From contig NW_026042791.1 in NCBI RefSeq assembly GCF_023856365.1, forward strand, positions 1-64,000: a stretch of DNA of 64,000 nucleotides. Reading direction: 5' to 3'. Position 1 is the stretch's first letter; every line of letters begins with the position of its first letter. Source of the DNA: Brienomyrus brachyistius (lineage: Eukaryota > Chordata > Actinopteri > Osteoglossiformes > Mormyridae). Positions 20,152-32,111 of this stretch are shown piece by piece. Below the pieces are notes generated by a model. It saw only the letters and a list, made by a program, of their open reading frames with translations. It ran no database searches and was not told where the DNA came from. A program made the position numbers and the translations under genes.

Positions 20152-22910
20152 TTCAATTCAATTCAATTTTATTTATATAGCGCTTTTAACGACATGCATT
20201 GTCACAAAGCACTTTACATTTAACCGGCCAGAACCCCACCAAGCAAGCCTGAGGCGACAGTGGCAAGGAAACTCCCTCTAGCAGGAAGAAACCTTGAGTG
20301 GAACCTAGACTCAGAAGGGGACCCCATCCTCCTCTGGGCGACCAAGGAGCATGAAACTGCATTTACATTGACATTCATTAGAGTTCATATAGTTATAAAG
20401 TCCCAGTTGGTTTCATGTAGTTATATCCAGGAGTCCAGGTGCGGGTTCACACGGTGTAGTCGGCTCGGTATCAGCTCGAAAAAGAGAAGATGGAGAAGAG
20501 TTATTGCCCTACACCTAACCGGCAGGACTAAAGCAACTATGACAGCCTGCCTAAAAGAGTGACCTGGAAGGAAGCACAGGCATGAGGGTTTACAGAGGTT
20601 TTGGCGTCAAGCCACCTCCCATCCACAGCTTAAGTGATCGGCGAGAGTGGCAGGACGACAGCACCAATCCCCCCTTTCCCCTTCAATCTCAAATAACTAT
20701 GAACCTCCAGATTTCCCATTCACCTTAGAAAAGAAGATTTAACTATCCAAAAGACTGGCGAAAGAGGTACATCTTAAGCCTTGACTTAAAAGCAGAGATT
20801 GTGTCTGAGTTCCGAACACTAATAGGAAGTTTATTCCATAGCTGTGGTGCTTTATGAGCAAATGCTCTTCCCCCAAAGGTAATGTTCTTTATTCTGGGTA
20901 CGGATAGAATACCTCCATCTCGTCATCTAAGTGTATGATTCGGAACGCAAATGAGGTCACTCACATACTGCGGTGCAAGACCATTTACAGCTTTATAGGT
21001 TAAGAGCAGTGTTTTGTAGTCAACACGAAATCTAACTGGCAGCCAGTGCAGTGAAGATAAAATTGGGGTAATATGATTATATGTTTTAGTTTAACTATTG
21101 CTAGTAGCGGTTCAATCAATGCTGGGAGCATCGCTGAATAATTTTGATGGAACAGGGTCTAGCATACAAGTAGATGAATTTGAAGATAAAATTAAGTACA
21201 TCAGTTCTGACTGGTTAACCAATATTCAATATTCAAAATGTTCTGTTTAATTGAGCATATTTTTGGTCAAAAAGTTTCATAAAGTCGTCACTGGAAAATA
21301 ACCAGTGGTCTGGTTATTAGTCAGCTTGGACACCATAGTAAATAGGAATCTAGGATTATTTTTGTTTATTTCAATTAGTTCTGATAGATACTAGATGATT
21401 TGGCGGCACTAAGAGCCTTTTTGTAGCTACCCATAGCCTCTTTCCATGCTAGTTCGAACACCACTAGTTTAGTATGATGCCACTTACATTCTGTAAGGAC
21501 ATAAAACTTATAGGTCCTGCAGGCCCCAACTCTGATCAGCCTGCATCAGTCTATTTCAGAGCTCCGCTGGCCCAGGCAAGACTGGACTCAACTCGTCAAA
21601 CCACCCCTTTTAAGGAAGGCAAATGCCTGCCGGCTCCTGAGAGACTGGATAGGAATAACTGGAGCAGCACAGAAAAAGCAAGACCTTTCACCCCCGGAGT
21701 GACCAGAGTTCCACAATCAATCCACAGCAACAACAGCTGTCAGCCTCCAGACACAGACACCTTTTCCACTATAAACAGGATAACTCAGCACACATAGATG
21801 TTAGGGACAAATACACGCATGTTTGGTCTCGTTTGAATAGGCATGAGACGAGGAGTATTATACTCTCAGATTTAAGGCAGTATAGCTTTTCCTAAGAGAA
21901 ATACAGAAACTTCGGCTCAACCCACCAAACTGAGAGAGATTCTCTCATGGTAGAACAAGGGAATTACAACCACCCCCTAAAGTGATCTGATTGGCTGGGG
22001 ACTTGAGAACCAAGGTCAGCAATGCCCCTAAAATTAACCATTGACCGAAATTAGTCAGTCTTCAGAAACATGCCATCACCTGGTCTGGATACTTAAGGAA
22101 GGGCTTCAGAAGTAGTCGGGGAGTCACTCTGTAATCAGAGCTCCCGCAGAGAACTGGGTGAAAGTCTATCTGTAGTCAGATACTTTCCACAGAACTTTGT
22201 TCACTCTCAGCTGAGGAATGTGATTGTTTAATATTGTATTTGTCCAAATGTATTTACAAGTATGTGTCCACATGTCAATAATTGTATATTGTAGTATTTT
22301 TAATAAATGTTGTTTCGATTACTTTATGACTGTCTGATTTGCTAACTTCTTCATAAACTTTCCAGATTGGACTTCTATCCTTATTAGGACTATGGTGGTA
22401 AATACTATCTTGCAGCCTCTGGGTTAAATCCCATTTATTTATCCGGGTCCCAAACTTGACTGCCCAAGTTAAGTTAGGTGGATACCAAAACTACACCTCT
22501 GGAGTTCGCACACGCTGATGACAGGTACCGGTCTACCCTCTGAGGGGCGTACACACTATGTTCCTAGGCACCGGGCATAGTCCCTGAGACGCTCACATGG
22601 TAAGACAATGGGTGGCATCGGCGGAGGCCCAAAGTAAACCTCGTACAACCTTTTTTATTTTTAACTGAGCAATTTTCTCTAGTGGAATTAAGCATAGATG
22701 CTAAATAATCCGTAATGCTATCAAGTTCAGCAGAATTCGACATTAGTTTGGTTGAAAACGATAGCTCAGGGAGGTTATCGATAAAGTTACTTGCTGTATT
22801 TGACGTGATTGTACGTTTGGCGAGTCGGGGGGCTAATATTTTGAGCAAGGGAAATATTGAACGCAATAAGATGATGGTCAGAGATAATACTGGACTGAGG
22901 CAGTAGAGTT
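20152..22910 (-). pseudogene. LINE in minus orientation, interrupted by LTR sequence
   Basis: At the far right the minus strand reads SIISDHHLIAFNISLAQ at about 22890-22840; SDHHL is the closing motif of an APE-type LINE endonuclease. The left edge, read on the minus strand, ends in GCGCTATATAAATAAAATTG followed by GAATT-like units, a typical LINE 3' tail. Between them is sequence of the kind very common in fish genomes. A block of about 1.1 kb (21474-22645) is inserted. The reverse transcriptase core is not recognisable. The call joins two segments by context. Confidence 0.55.
21474..22645 (+). mobile_element. 3' end of an LTR retroelement (coding tail plus LTR)
   Basis: An open frame at 21474-21797 ends in TAG immediately before TGTTAGGGAC at about 21800, which looks like an LTR start. 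That LTR-like part has a TACTTAAGG promoter-like box near 22090 and AATAAA near 22303. The right end is set near 22645 (CTCGTACA). No target duplication or second LTR was found and the 107-residue product is not recognised. Confidence 0.4.
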
Positions 22911-23384
22911 GAATACATGATATGAAGACAACTGGATCACAACTGGATCACGGGGGAATCATAAGCAGGGAAGAACACACAGGCAAACAGCAGCAGCAAC
23001 ATTAAAGGCAGGACTGAGAAGCACATTTATACAAGGCTAAGCAGGGAGCAAACTAGAGGCACCTGAAATGAGTAACACAAGGGCAGGAAGGAGAGGTAAA
23101 ACAAACGCGGAACAGGCATGGCACGTTATACCACACTAGGGAGGAAACGGGAGGTTCAGGAGGGCAGGGTGTGGCAGGGATCCGTTTCAAAATTTAATTT
23201 TGGCTTGTACAAACCTTGGTAAAAGCTGCAAAAGATCGATCAACCACTTTCTGAGCTATTGTCTTAACAAACAAAGCATCTGTTGGGGTGGCGGTGTCTG
23301 GGGAATACCATGTGTAATACACCTTGTGAAGATTTATATGTAAAACAAAATATTTTTTGATTCTATCACACATATAGAAATTAT
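22911..23384. other. No gene recognised; possible LTR-like debris
   Basis: The segment at 22920-23175 has the composition of a fish LTR (GAACACACAGGCAAACAG, then GGCATGGCACG) without clear ends. An open minus-strand stretch at 23194-23403 is unidentified. Confidence 0.3.
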
Positions 23385-23739
23385 CCATCCATCCATTTTC
23401 CAAACCGCTTATCCTATTGGGTCGCGGGGGGTCCGGAGCCTATCCCAGAATCAATGGGCATGAGGCAGGGAACAACCCAGGATGGGGGGCCAGCCCATCG
23501 CAGGGCACACTCACACACCATCCACTCACACACACACACCTACGGGCAATTCAGCAACTCCAATTAGCCCCAGCATGTTTTTGGACTGTGGGGGGAAACC
23601 GGAGTACCCAGAGGAAACCCCACAACGACATGGGGAGAACATGCAAACTCCACACACATGTGACCCAGGCGGAGACACGAACCCGGGTCCCAGAGGTGTG
23701 AGGCGACAGTGCTAACCACTGCACCACCATGCCGCCCCT
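23385..23739 (-). repeat. tRNA-derived SINE, copy 4, with target duplication
   Basis: Full-length minus-strand copy with CATC tail at the left and the tRNA-like head at the right. The flanks TATAGAAATTAT at about 23373 and 23740 are a target duplication of about 12 bp. Confidence 0.9.
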
Positions 23740-24315
23740 TATAGAAATTATTCTAGGTTTAAATAGTAATTTAGCTGAGTAACTAGGCTGAAATTCTAGA
23801 TAGTTGCAATTTTAAGAATTATTACTATTATTCACAGCTTTTAAGCATGCAGTTGGATGACGGATGGATGGATATTCAGCCACCAGGAATGCCAATTGTT
23901 GTTAAGAGGATCAAAGTCTGCAAAGTAGTATGCAGGGTTTAAGGCCAGAACACAGCATACTCTCCGACAGAAAGCATAAAGTTCACTGGGGGAATTTCTG
24001 TGGCCACTGCCTGAACAGCATGTGTGGAGAATGTTTATGAGGGTCGAGCCATGCAGAGCTGCTGGCCCTGGCATGTAATGATGAATCACAAATCAGTTAA
24101 AAATCGGTGCAAATGCATGAAGATTTAAACCGGCTGATGTGGAAAATGAATCACTATTGTAGGAGTACTTCACAGTACTTTAACAGAAAAACTGGTGTAA
24201 TATTACATTTGATTTCACAATGTGAGTTTGACGTCAGATGTCACTGCGTATCACGTCGACATCGTACGTCAGTTTTTGGTTTTGAGCGAACGCGAGATGA
24301 TGAATGAATTTGAAA

Positions 24316-24616
24316 CTGAGGACGGCACAGTGGTTAGTGCTGGCTTCGGTCCAGGGCCCTTTCTGTGTGGAGTTCGCATGCTCTCCCCGTTTTCGCCGGG
24401 GACTCCAGGTTCCTCCCACGGTCCAAAAGCATGCAGGATAGGTTGACTGGTGAGTCTAAATTGGCCCTGTAGTTGTGTGAGTGTGTGCGACCTGCGGTGT
24501 GTAGGTGACTGCCTGGGCTTGGTTCCTGTCTGCGCCCCTTGTTCCCGGGATAGGCTCCGGTCTCCCCCGCGATCCCAGTTGGGATTAAGTGGTTTCAGAA
24601 AATGGATGGATGGACG
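24316..24616 (+). repeat. Divergent tRNA-derived SINE-like repeat
   Basis: The head ACGGCACAGTGGTTAGTGC is followed by TGTGTGGAGTTCGCATG, GGGATAGGCTCCGG and a GGATGGATGG tail. It shares the plan of the main SINE family but is clearly a different subfamily and lacks a clean B box. Confidence 0.75.
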
Positions 24617-26622
24617 CACTGCCCGATCTTCAATTGGCGGTGTGGCAGCATATTAGCTTTCCGGTAATCACAAACGAGGAGGAAACAGCGAGAAAAGCAC
24701 AGACAAGACATAAACTGCATGCAAACATTGTAATAGACTGATAACATACACAAACAGGTCCACTGGCACCACCGTGAGCTGAGTGAAGATTATTAAAAGG
24801 GCAAAGCACGCTAAAAAGCTGCACATGCAAACCTTAGCTTATTTATTTGATTTATTTTTTTTTATTTACTTATTTTGATTTGGGATTTTTTTCAACAGTA
24901 TTTTATTCAAATTCAGTTGCACTGTTCACAACAGTGTCAACAGTTCAGAAAGATAAATATAAGAATATTTTTGAATATATTTGTCTGCAGCTCATTCTGC
25001 AAAAAATGAGAAAATTGAACTCAGAATCGTGAATCGTATCAAATGGTGAGTTGAATGTATCGTTACATCCCTAGTTCTTACAGTAGTACTATGGTATGGT
25101 GGAGCCACATGACAGGAAGGCAGTACATTGCGAAGTCTGTTAAGAACATCATTCGCACTGAACTGCCCTCCATTGACCAGCTGTACTTTAACTGCCACAG
25201 TAACAAGGTTCAGTCTATAATCCAGGACTCTGACCACCATCCACAAACACTGACTAGCAGATTCATGAACAGCTTCATTCGCCAAACAATTCAAACCTGC
25301 AGCTTTTGCATCCCCTGTAACAGTCATTTCCACGGCAGCTGCACTGTACAGCTGTTACTGCACTTTATCCACCACTGACCACGTATCATCCAGTTTTGTC
25401 CTGCTTTGTATCGCACTGTTTCTGCACCATGTTGTCTTGTACTCCCTTGTGTTGTTATGCACCATCTGTGTTGTTCTGAGCAGTGCCATGATGCAATATT
25501 ACAAAAAGATCTTGAGGAAATGCAGAGTTCTGGAGGAGATTCTCACAGATCATGGCATGTGTTTATACTGAAGAAACTGTACAAATTGCTAGACATAAAA
25601 CACAGGACTGGCAACTGTGGTACGTTTTAACACCTTGATAAAAAACTTAAAATCCATAGTAAGTAGGACAACCTCATAGAACCTTTACTAGTCATTGTTC
25701 AGAAGATTAACACGGATTAAAAACCATTACTATGAAAGCACGCTAATCAGTTAAGTTGATTATGTGGAGAGAGAGAAAAAAAACTGTCTTTGAAAAAGAT
25801 CAACCATAGAACGAAGCTGCAGCATTGACACCCCCTAGTGGTGATTTGAAGATAGTTCTGTCTGTAGCAGCTAAGCAGTAGATTTGGCGTCAGGTGCCAT
25901 GACAAACTCAGTGCTGCTCGGTTTGAACGGCAGAAGCACAAAAATAAAGGGGGCATCTACTGCACGCCCCCCACCCTTGAAAATGGTACAAATTATCATG
26001 CAACAGTTTTCTTAAGTAAGTCTTTTTGGGCGTCTGCAGAAACCTCCACGATGCGATTGCCCTGATTAAGAAGTGCGCAGCGGATACAATTTGGGATGCA
26101 TCGTTCATCCGATTTATTAATATATAATTATTAGTATGTCTATATTATTTTAGGAACGTTACTTGACGAATATTTTTCATTGAGATTGATTCCCCGTTTA
26201 AAATTTTGGTGACACTTCATATTTTTTAAGAGAGACAGACAATTTGACGCATGCAATTTGCAGAAATATGTTGTGCCGCTATAAAGTACACAGGCAGCAT
26301 GACAAACATAAGTACTCACTGAAGCCACGACATACGCCCGGCTGGCCCCAGCGGTACCCCTAAGAAGAAGGCTTTTTTCACAACCCACGACCATCACGAG
26401 GGCAAAAAAAACTGAATAGCCTAGAATTTAGTTAATTACAAGGCACATATTTATTGGAGCAAGAGCTCTAACATAAAACTACCTTGTAATTATAAAGTAT
26501 TATGGCTGTGAACAATGTACAAACAGGCACAGAAAGTAAAATACTCCAAAAATGCAAAGAACCTAAATATTTTTGTTTCCACCGATTCACTCTTGATGTG
26601 TTAGGAGTCACAGTTCAGTAGC
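24617..26622. other. Mostly unrecognised sequence with a LINE fragment
   Basis: Apart from 25070-25380 nothing was identified. A short minus-strand open stretch starting at ATG 26394 ends in a GTGAGT donor near 26312 and could be a first exon, but nothing supports it further. Confidence 0.35.
25070..25380 (+). pseudogene. LINE ORF2 C-terminal fragment
   Basis: Open frame with the pattern of the region after the reverse transcriptase in Rex-type fish LINEs: VKNIIRTELPSIDQLY, then SIIQDSDHHPQTL. Strongly diverged; only about 100 codons remain. Confidence 0.5.
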
Positions 26623-27414
26623 CTATTCTTCAGTATCTGCATTTAAGACCACCAACTGCTCTTTCTCCTCCTTCGCTCGTCGGCTCAGAGTATTGGACTT
26701 GGTAAGTAATGTTGCCCTTTTGGTTCCAGCAGCACTCTCTGCTTCCTCTGCCATGTGCTCAGCATCCTTTTGTAAACTCTCACATACACTTTCCAGTGAG
26801 ACTCTCTTCCTCTTGAGTTCCTCAAGTTTTCTTTTTTGCTTTTCGCTCATCTTTCACCTTTGGTCAGAGGCGCTTTGGTTGCTCCCCCACACACTCTGAC
26901 ATGGTCGCATATAAGCCTCTGTGCAACAACTGTTTCCTCTGATAAGTTGCAGGTCTCCACCTCTATTCGTTCCACTTCGGCTTGCCCATAGGACAGCAGC
27001 AGCAAGTTCTTGCAGAACATCCAGAGGTCAGGATAAGGCCCACTAACTTTTTGATGTAAAAAGACATCAACTTTGGATGGTGCTGAAGGAATGAAGGATA
27101 TAAAATCCAAGCCTTTTGCCTCATTGTGCAGGTGATTATCAGACTGCTGGGATATTGCATCACCTGTAATTACATTAATTACAGTAGATTAGATGCAGAT
27201 CAACAATGTCAATACACAGAATCACATGTAGAATAGGAAAGTGATTTATAACCCAATTTTCCTATGATACCATAAATGTGCAATCATTTTAATTTAATCT
27301 TGAGATATCTCTAGGCTCATCAAAGAAAATATAACTGGGCTGATGCTTCTTTTCAAACACCAAGAGTCGGTCTTCTAAATACTGCTAAAATCTACGTGTT
27401 AACACTATTCAGTT

Positions 27415-27724
27415 CAGGGACGGATTATGGGTTGTGTGGGCCCCTGGGTAAAACGTTCGCGAGGCCCCCCCCCCACCACCACCACCTGCACCACCACCAC
27501 AACCACCACAAGTCAAGGGCCCTTGGCAGCCAAACACCCTCCCTATAGGGTCAGGGGACCTTGTAGGCAGAGGATCAAAGAATGTAGGCCCTCTAAAATA
27601 GACAAACGAAAATACATTGCTGATAAGCGTTGCAAATTGTTTTGGGCTTGGGGCCCACGGGCCCCCTGCACCCCAAGGGCCCCTGGGCAGCGGCCCCGCT
27701 AACCCGGTTTGTAATCCGTCCCTG
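27415..27724. mobile_element. Non-autonomous hAT-type MITE
   Basis: Inverted ends CAGGGACGGATTA and TAATCCGTCCCTG are flanked by a perfect 8-bp duplication ATTCAGTT (27407-27414 and 27725-27732). The interior is C-rich, has a CACCAC repeat and encodes nothing recognisable. It sits between coding pieces of the transposase-derived pseudogene. Confidence 0.9.
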
Positions 27725-28122
27725 ATTCAGTTAGATGTGAAAAAAGAAAAGCATAATTTAAAAATAATATTCTGAACTATCCTATTCTTATCCTATGATT
27801 TACCAGCAGATATCCTGCCTGCCAACCGATTCTCCTGCGCAAACTTCTGCATGAGATTTCTCCTTTTCTGCTGGCAGTTATTGTCACGATCGGGTACGGG
27901 TGAAGCGGCGATCGTGCGGGCAAGCAGGCAAGCAGGAAGCAGGAATACGGGGCAAACGTGAGTTTAATACGAGGACAGGGACCGGGAAACAGCTCACGCT
28001 TACGAACATCAGACATTAATGACAGACAAAGCAAACTGGGGAGACCAGGACTTAAATACACAGAACAAGGCAGCAGGAAACAAGACACGACTGGGCAGGA
28101 TCAGGAAATCACACGTGGGTAA

Positions 28123-28950
28123 TTAGGGGGCGTGGCACACACGAGGAGCGGACGAGCCGGGCATGACAGAACTCCCCCCCAAAGGCGCGCTACACCGGGC
28201 GCGCCAAGGAAGGGGGCGACGGACGGGACGAGGCAGAACAGGACCTGGAAAACAAGAACAGAATTTACGCACGACGGGAAACAGGACCGAAGCACAAAAC
28301 AAAGCCAGGGACAAGACGTGCGACAAGAGCTGACAAAGGGATGGGAAGGCAGACAGACAGATCAGGAAGGGAGAAACAGAGGGAACAGGCGGAACACAAG
28401 GAGCGGGAGTGACGGGAGGGAACGACGGGAAACCAGGAATGGAGAAAGGAGGAAAGACAGGAGGAGGAGCAAACAAAGGAGGGACCAGGGCAGGAGAGAA
28501 GGGAGAGAAGGCGGGGGAACAAAGGGGAGCCCGTGGGAGCCCCAGCGGGCGACGGGCGGCAGCCGGAGGGGCCGCAGGCGGCCGGGAGGCCGGAGCCGGA
28601 GGGGACCGAGAAGGGGCAGAGGAGACAGGGCGAGGGACCCGCGGAGGGGCCAGGGAGGGAGCAGGAGGGAGCACCAGGGAAGGGGACGAGGGAGCTGGAA
28701 GGGGCCAGGGCGAAGGCACGGAGGAGGGGGGAGCCGCAGCAGGCGGCGATGTCCGGGGGAGGGCCGGAGGTAGGGGCCCCGCAGGCGACCGACCAGGACC
28801 CGGAGAGGGGAGCGAGGCAGGGCGACGAGGCACCGGAGAGGGACCCGCAGGCGCCAACCGAGCCCCAGCGCAGGCGAGGCAGGGCGAGCCAGGGGGCAGG
28901 GCGGGCGGGACCCCAGCCCTGCGTCTGTGTCCCCTCCCTTTACGGGACAC
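28123..28950 (-). other. GC-rich second open frame of the LTR element
   Basis: About 275 codons open on the minus strand in another frame than the main ORF and overlapping its last codons. It starts at GTG rather than ATG and is rich in Pro, Ala, Arg and Ser. It could be reached by frameshift from the main ORF, or be an open frame allowed by high GC content. It runs into the 3' LTR. Confidence 0.3.
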
Positions 28951-30709
28951 AGACCCCAGGTCGGGGTCGAATTCGCCGGGGTGAGAGAGACAAAGTCACT
29001 GGAGGAGAAGGGACAGGAGCTGGAGCTGCTGCAGGCGGAGGGGGCGCCTCTGGAGCGCGGTCAGGGACTGGAGCGCGGTCAGGGACTGGAGCGCGGTCAG
29101 CTGGCCCGGGAGCCGCTGGAGCGCGGTCAGGACTTGGAGCGCGGTCAGGGGGCGCCTGCCCTGGAGCTGCAGCAGGCGGCTGCAGTGGGGGCGCCTGCCC
29201 TGGAGCTGCAGCAGGCGGCTGCAGAGGGGGCGCCTGCCCTGGAGCTGCAGCAGGCGGCTGCAGAGGGGGCGCCTCTGCAGGAACTGGAGCGCGGTCAGGA
29301 ACTGGAGCGCGGTCAGGAACTGGAGCGCGGTCAGGAACTGGAGCGCGGTCAGGAACTGGAGGTGGCTGCAGTGGGGGCGCCTGCCCGGGAGCTGCAGCAC
29401 GGTCAGGAACTGGAGGTGGCTGCAGTGGGGGCGCCGGCCCGGGAGCTGCAGCAGGCGGCTGCAGAGGGGGCGCCTCTGCAGGAACTGGAGCGCGGTCAGG
29501 AACTGGAGCGCGGTCAGGAACAGGAGCTGGCTGCAGAGGGGGCGCCTGCCCGGGAGCTGCAGCAGGCGGCTGCAGAGGGGGCGCCTGCCCGGGAGCTGCA
29601 GCAGGCGGCTGCAGAGGGGGCGCCTGCCCGGGAGCTGCAGCAGGCGGCTGCAGAGGGGGCGCCTCTGCAGGAACTGGAGCGCGGTCAGGAACTGGAACGC
29701 GGTCAGGAACAGGAACGCGGTCAGGAACAGGAGCTGGCTGCAGTGGGGGCGCCTGCCCTGGAGCTGCAGGTGGCTGCAGTGGGGGCGCCTGCCCTGGAGC
29801 TGCAGGTGGCTGCAGTGGGGGCGCCTGCCCTGAAGCTGCAGGTGGCTGCAGTGGGGGCGCCTGCCCTGGAGCTGCAGGTGGCTGCAGTGGGGGCAGCGAA
29901 GGCGGCTGCGCAGGCGGCGGCGGCTGCACGGGAGCGGGGTCCGCCGGCAATGGCGGCTGCACGGGAGCGGGGTCCGCCGGCAATGGCGGCTGCACGGGAG
30001 CGGGGTCCGCCGGCAATGGCGGCTGCACGGGAGCGGGGTCCGCCGCCAATGGCGGCTGCACGGGAGCGGGGACTGCAGCCCTCTGGAGCAGTAAGAGCTG
30101 CCGCACGTCCTCTGCCATACTCACCAGCTCCTCGGGGTCGGAAGCGGGAGTAAATGCTGCAAAGCTCCTCTGGAGTCGCTCCGCTAGCCCCGCTACCTCC
30201 GGACTTACTGGAGGGACCAGTTCCCCCCAGATCCTCCAGAACAACCCCTGGAGGGCAAAGAACTGGGAGGCGCAGTTCACCGGCTTCCCTAAGTGAGGCG
30301 CGGGCAGCGCCTCCGGGGTGGTTACTGCAGGGGGAGAGAGCTGTGTGTCCGTGGGCGTTAACGGAGGGAGCTCCTCGGGACAGGCAATCGCCGGTCTCCT
30401 CCTCCTTCTCCGGCGCCCAGCGGCGGCGAGAGGTGGTGCGATGTCCTGAGAAACAGGCGGTGAAAGGATCGGCTCCGGGTAAGGGTAGAGGAAGGGCTCC
30501 TCGTCCTCATCCTCACTGGAGAGCCAGTACTTCCACACGGGATCGGGGTAGTGTGTGGTCAGCTTCCGGGCTGGAGGTAGAGCGGGTACTTCCCTCTCAT
30601 TCTCCTCCGAAGTGATCCATAGCCGGGAGAGCGAACAGGCTCCCAGGCGGATCGTCTCCTCCGGTCCTCTCCTCCTTCTCCGGGGGCCTTTCCTTTTGTG
30701 GTCTGTCAT
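28940..30709 (-). CDS. Proline-rich 589-residue ORF of the LTR element
   Basis: It starts at ATG 30709, three bases inside the 5' LTR edge, and stops at 28940. Residues 1-70 are basic (MTDHKRKGPRRRRRG) then mixed, followed by an acidic patch (SSEDEDEE). Residues about 145-215 form a helical, non-repetitive part (ASQFFALQGLFWRIWGEL, then a Leu-rich RQLLLLQRA). The remaining 370 or so residues are tandem units of the types PVPDRA and PPLQPPAAAPGQA. A gag-like structural role is possible from position only; no zinc knuckle or known domain is seen. The opposite strand is open over most of the same span, as expected from GC-rich repeats of 3n length. Confidence 0.6.
   Translation of the reverse strand: MTDHKRKGPRRRRRGPEETIRLGACSLSRLWITSEENEREVPALPPARKLTTHYPDPVWKYWLSSEDEDEEPFLYPYPEPILSPPVSQDIAPPLAAAGRRRRRRRPAIACPEELPPLTPTDTQLSPPAVTTPEALPAPHLGKPVNCASQFFALQGLFWRIWGELVPPVSPEVAGLAERLQRSFAAFTPASDPEELVSMAEDVRQLLLLQRAAVPAPVQPPLAADPAPVQPPLPADPAPVQPPLPADPAPVQPPLPADPAPVQPPPPAQPPSLPPLQPPAAPGQAPPLQPPAASGQAPPLQPPAAPGQAPPLQPPAAPGQAPPLQPAPVPDRVPVPDRVPVPDRAPVPAEAPPLQPPAAAPGQAPPLQPPAAAPGQAPPLQPPAAAPGQAPPLQPAPVPDRAPVPDRAPVPAEAPPLQPPAAAPGPAPPLQPPPVPDRAAAPGQAPPLQPPPVPDRAPVPDRAPVPDRAPVPDRAPVPAEAPPLQPPAAAPGQAPPLQPPAAAPGQAPPLQPPAAAPGQAPPDRAPSPDRAPAAPGPADRAPVPDRAPVPDRAPEAPPPPAAAPAPVPSPPVTLSLSPRRIRPRPGVCVP
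28990..30070. repeat. Compound in-frame minisatellite inside the LTR element ORF
   Basis: Three unit types alternate: an 18-bp unit (GGTCAGGAACTGGAGCGC), a 39-bp unit built on GAGCTGCAGCAGGCGGCTGC, and a 33-bp unit with GGCTGCACGGGAGCGGGG at 29920-30070. All lengths are multiples of three, so expansion keeps the frame. Confidence 0.9.
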
Positions 30710-32111
30710 TCTGTCACGATCGGGTACGGGTGAAGCGGCGATCGTGCGGGCAAGCAGGCAAGCAGGAAGCAGGAATACGGGGCAAACGGGAGTTTAATAC
30801 GAGGACAGGGACCGGGAAACAGCTCACGCTTACGAACATCAGACATTAATGACAGACAAAGCAAACTGGGGAGACCAGGACTTAAATACACAGAACAAGG
30901 CAGCAGGAAACAAGACACGACTGGGCAGGATCAGGAAATCACACGTGGGTAATTAGGGGGCGTGGCACACACGAGGAGCGGACGAGCCGGGCATGACAGT
31001 TATCTGGCTGGTGTGCATTTTGTTTGGGTCCAAGCACGTCATCTCATGTACAATCGAGTACTTCAGAGGGCATTTATCCAAGGCCTTTTTGCACATTTTT
31101 GAGAGCACAATCTGGCAATTTTTTTTAATCTGAAGGACACCAAGGTCACTTCCACTGCCTTTGGCTCCTGACTGTCTCTGACAAAAAGATGGTTTGTCAA
31201 ATTTCCAGAATCTTTCTGCACACTCAGCCCAAGGTTAACACTACCTCAGCTGTACATATCAAACCAGCTCAAACTCCATGTTATTCACATATTTTTTACT
31301 TCACAATTGTTTGATACATTTGTATGTAAAGATACCAGTGAATTCACAGAAGTCCCACCTTGATGACAGCCATTCCTATATCCACCTCCTTTGGACTGAG
31401 CCAGAGTTTTTGCCTGTACAACAGCTGTACATGTTGCTACACAACACTTAAACATTCTATTTCCTCAATGAACTATTTTTTTTGCAGCAAAAGCCATGAA
31501 GCAGCAATAAAATCTTTAAAATATGCTTACCAATAAATATGGTTCTCCCATTTAAACACATGTAAAGATAAACCATGGATATTTAAAAATCATGGGTTCG
31601 TTAATGAGTTTAAATGTTATTGAATGGCTTACCTTAAACTTCTCCAGTAAGTCTTCAGCGGTGGAGTGGCTCATGTACTGTGATCCCAGAACCAGGACTG
31701 CACTCGAGAGCCATTCTCATAATTCACCCAATACCTGACATGCACATCCAGTTGTTTTCTTTTGATGGTCCTGTTCATACTTACGTCAAACATGACAACG
31801 AAGCTCCCTTTTAATATATGGAGCGAGTCCAAATCGCGCAAGAAAAGCGGTTTTATCTTTACCACAAGTGACCCTGCGAGTCAGGGAACATCACCCTGGA
31901 GACGGTGTGAATGTCATCATTGGACGTATAGGAGTGATGTCGGCAAACCGTTTGCAAAGCCCATAGCACTTCTGCTTTCAGTGTGGGTTGAGGAGGATGT
32001 ACTGAAGGCATTATTTGTCATGGGATCCGGAGACACTGCCAAAACGGGTGTAGGCCTATCTTTAGAGGTTGTACTTATCTCCACTGAATAAACATAAATC
32101 TGGGCTTATTC

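Larger units (their letters stand above)
27882..30998 (-). mobile_element. Young non-autonomous LTR retrotransposon, complete
   Basis: Two 287-bp LTRs (27882-28168 and 30712-30998) start TGTCACGATC and end GGGCATGACA. They appear to differ at one base (CAAACGTG versus CAAACGGG). A perfect 5-bp duplication GTTAT flanks the element (27877-27881 and 30999-31003), so the insertion is recent. On the minus strand the G-rich tract GGGGGGGGAGTTC precedes the 3' LTR, as a polypurine tract would. The internal 2.5 kb has one long proline-rich frame and no protease, reverse transcriptase or integrase. No usual tRNA primer-binding site follows the 5' LTR; the ATG starts three bases after it. Confidence 0.9.
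26623..31865 (-). pseudogene. Transposase-derived gene family member (hAT-like C-terminus), split by insertions
   Basis: Pieces on the minus strand follow a family widespread in fish and invertebrates. At 31865-31671 is LHILKGSFVVMFDVSMNRTI, with KRKQLDVHVRYW after it. At about 31170-31004 is ALDKCPLKYSIVHEMTCLDP, ending in MHTSQ. The frame continues after the LTR element at 27881 with ITANRKGE. At 27110-26847 is LLLLSYGQAEVERI, like the hAT dimerisation motif. The final basic coiled coil (26850-26623) reads MSEKQKRKLEELKRKR and TLLTKSNTLSRRAKEEKEQ. The last two pieces overlap in different frames through ATGA at 26850. The product cannot be whole. Confidence 0.6.

Noticed and set aside
28927..30153. 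408-codon plus-strand frame rich in LERGQELERG units
   Set aside because: Same cause: the minisatellite read in another frame of the opposite strand, with no start or promoter logic relative to the LTRs.
28533..30296. 587-codon plus-strand open frame with Gly/Ala/Cys repeats
   Set aside because: It mirrors the minus-strand ORF of the LTR element. Repeats of 3n length in GC-rich DNA leave several frames open, and the element's polypurine tract and ORF start support the minus strand.
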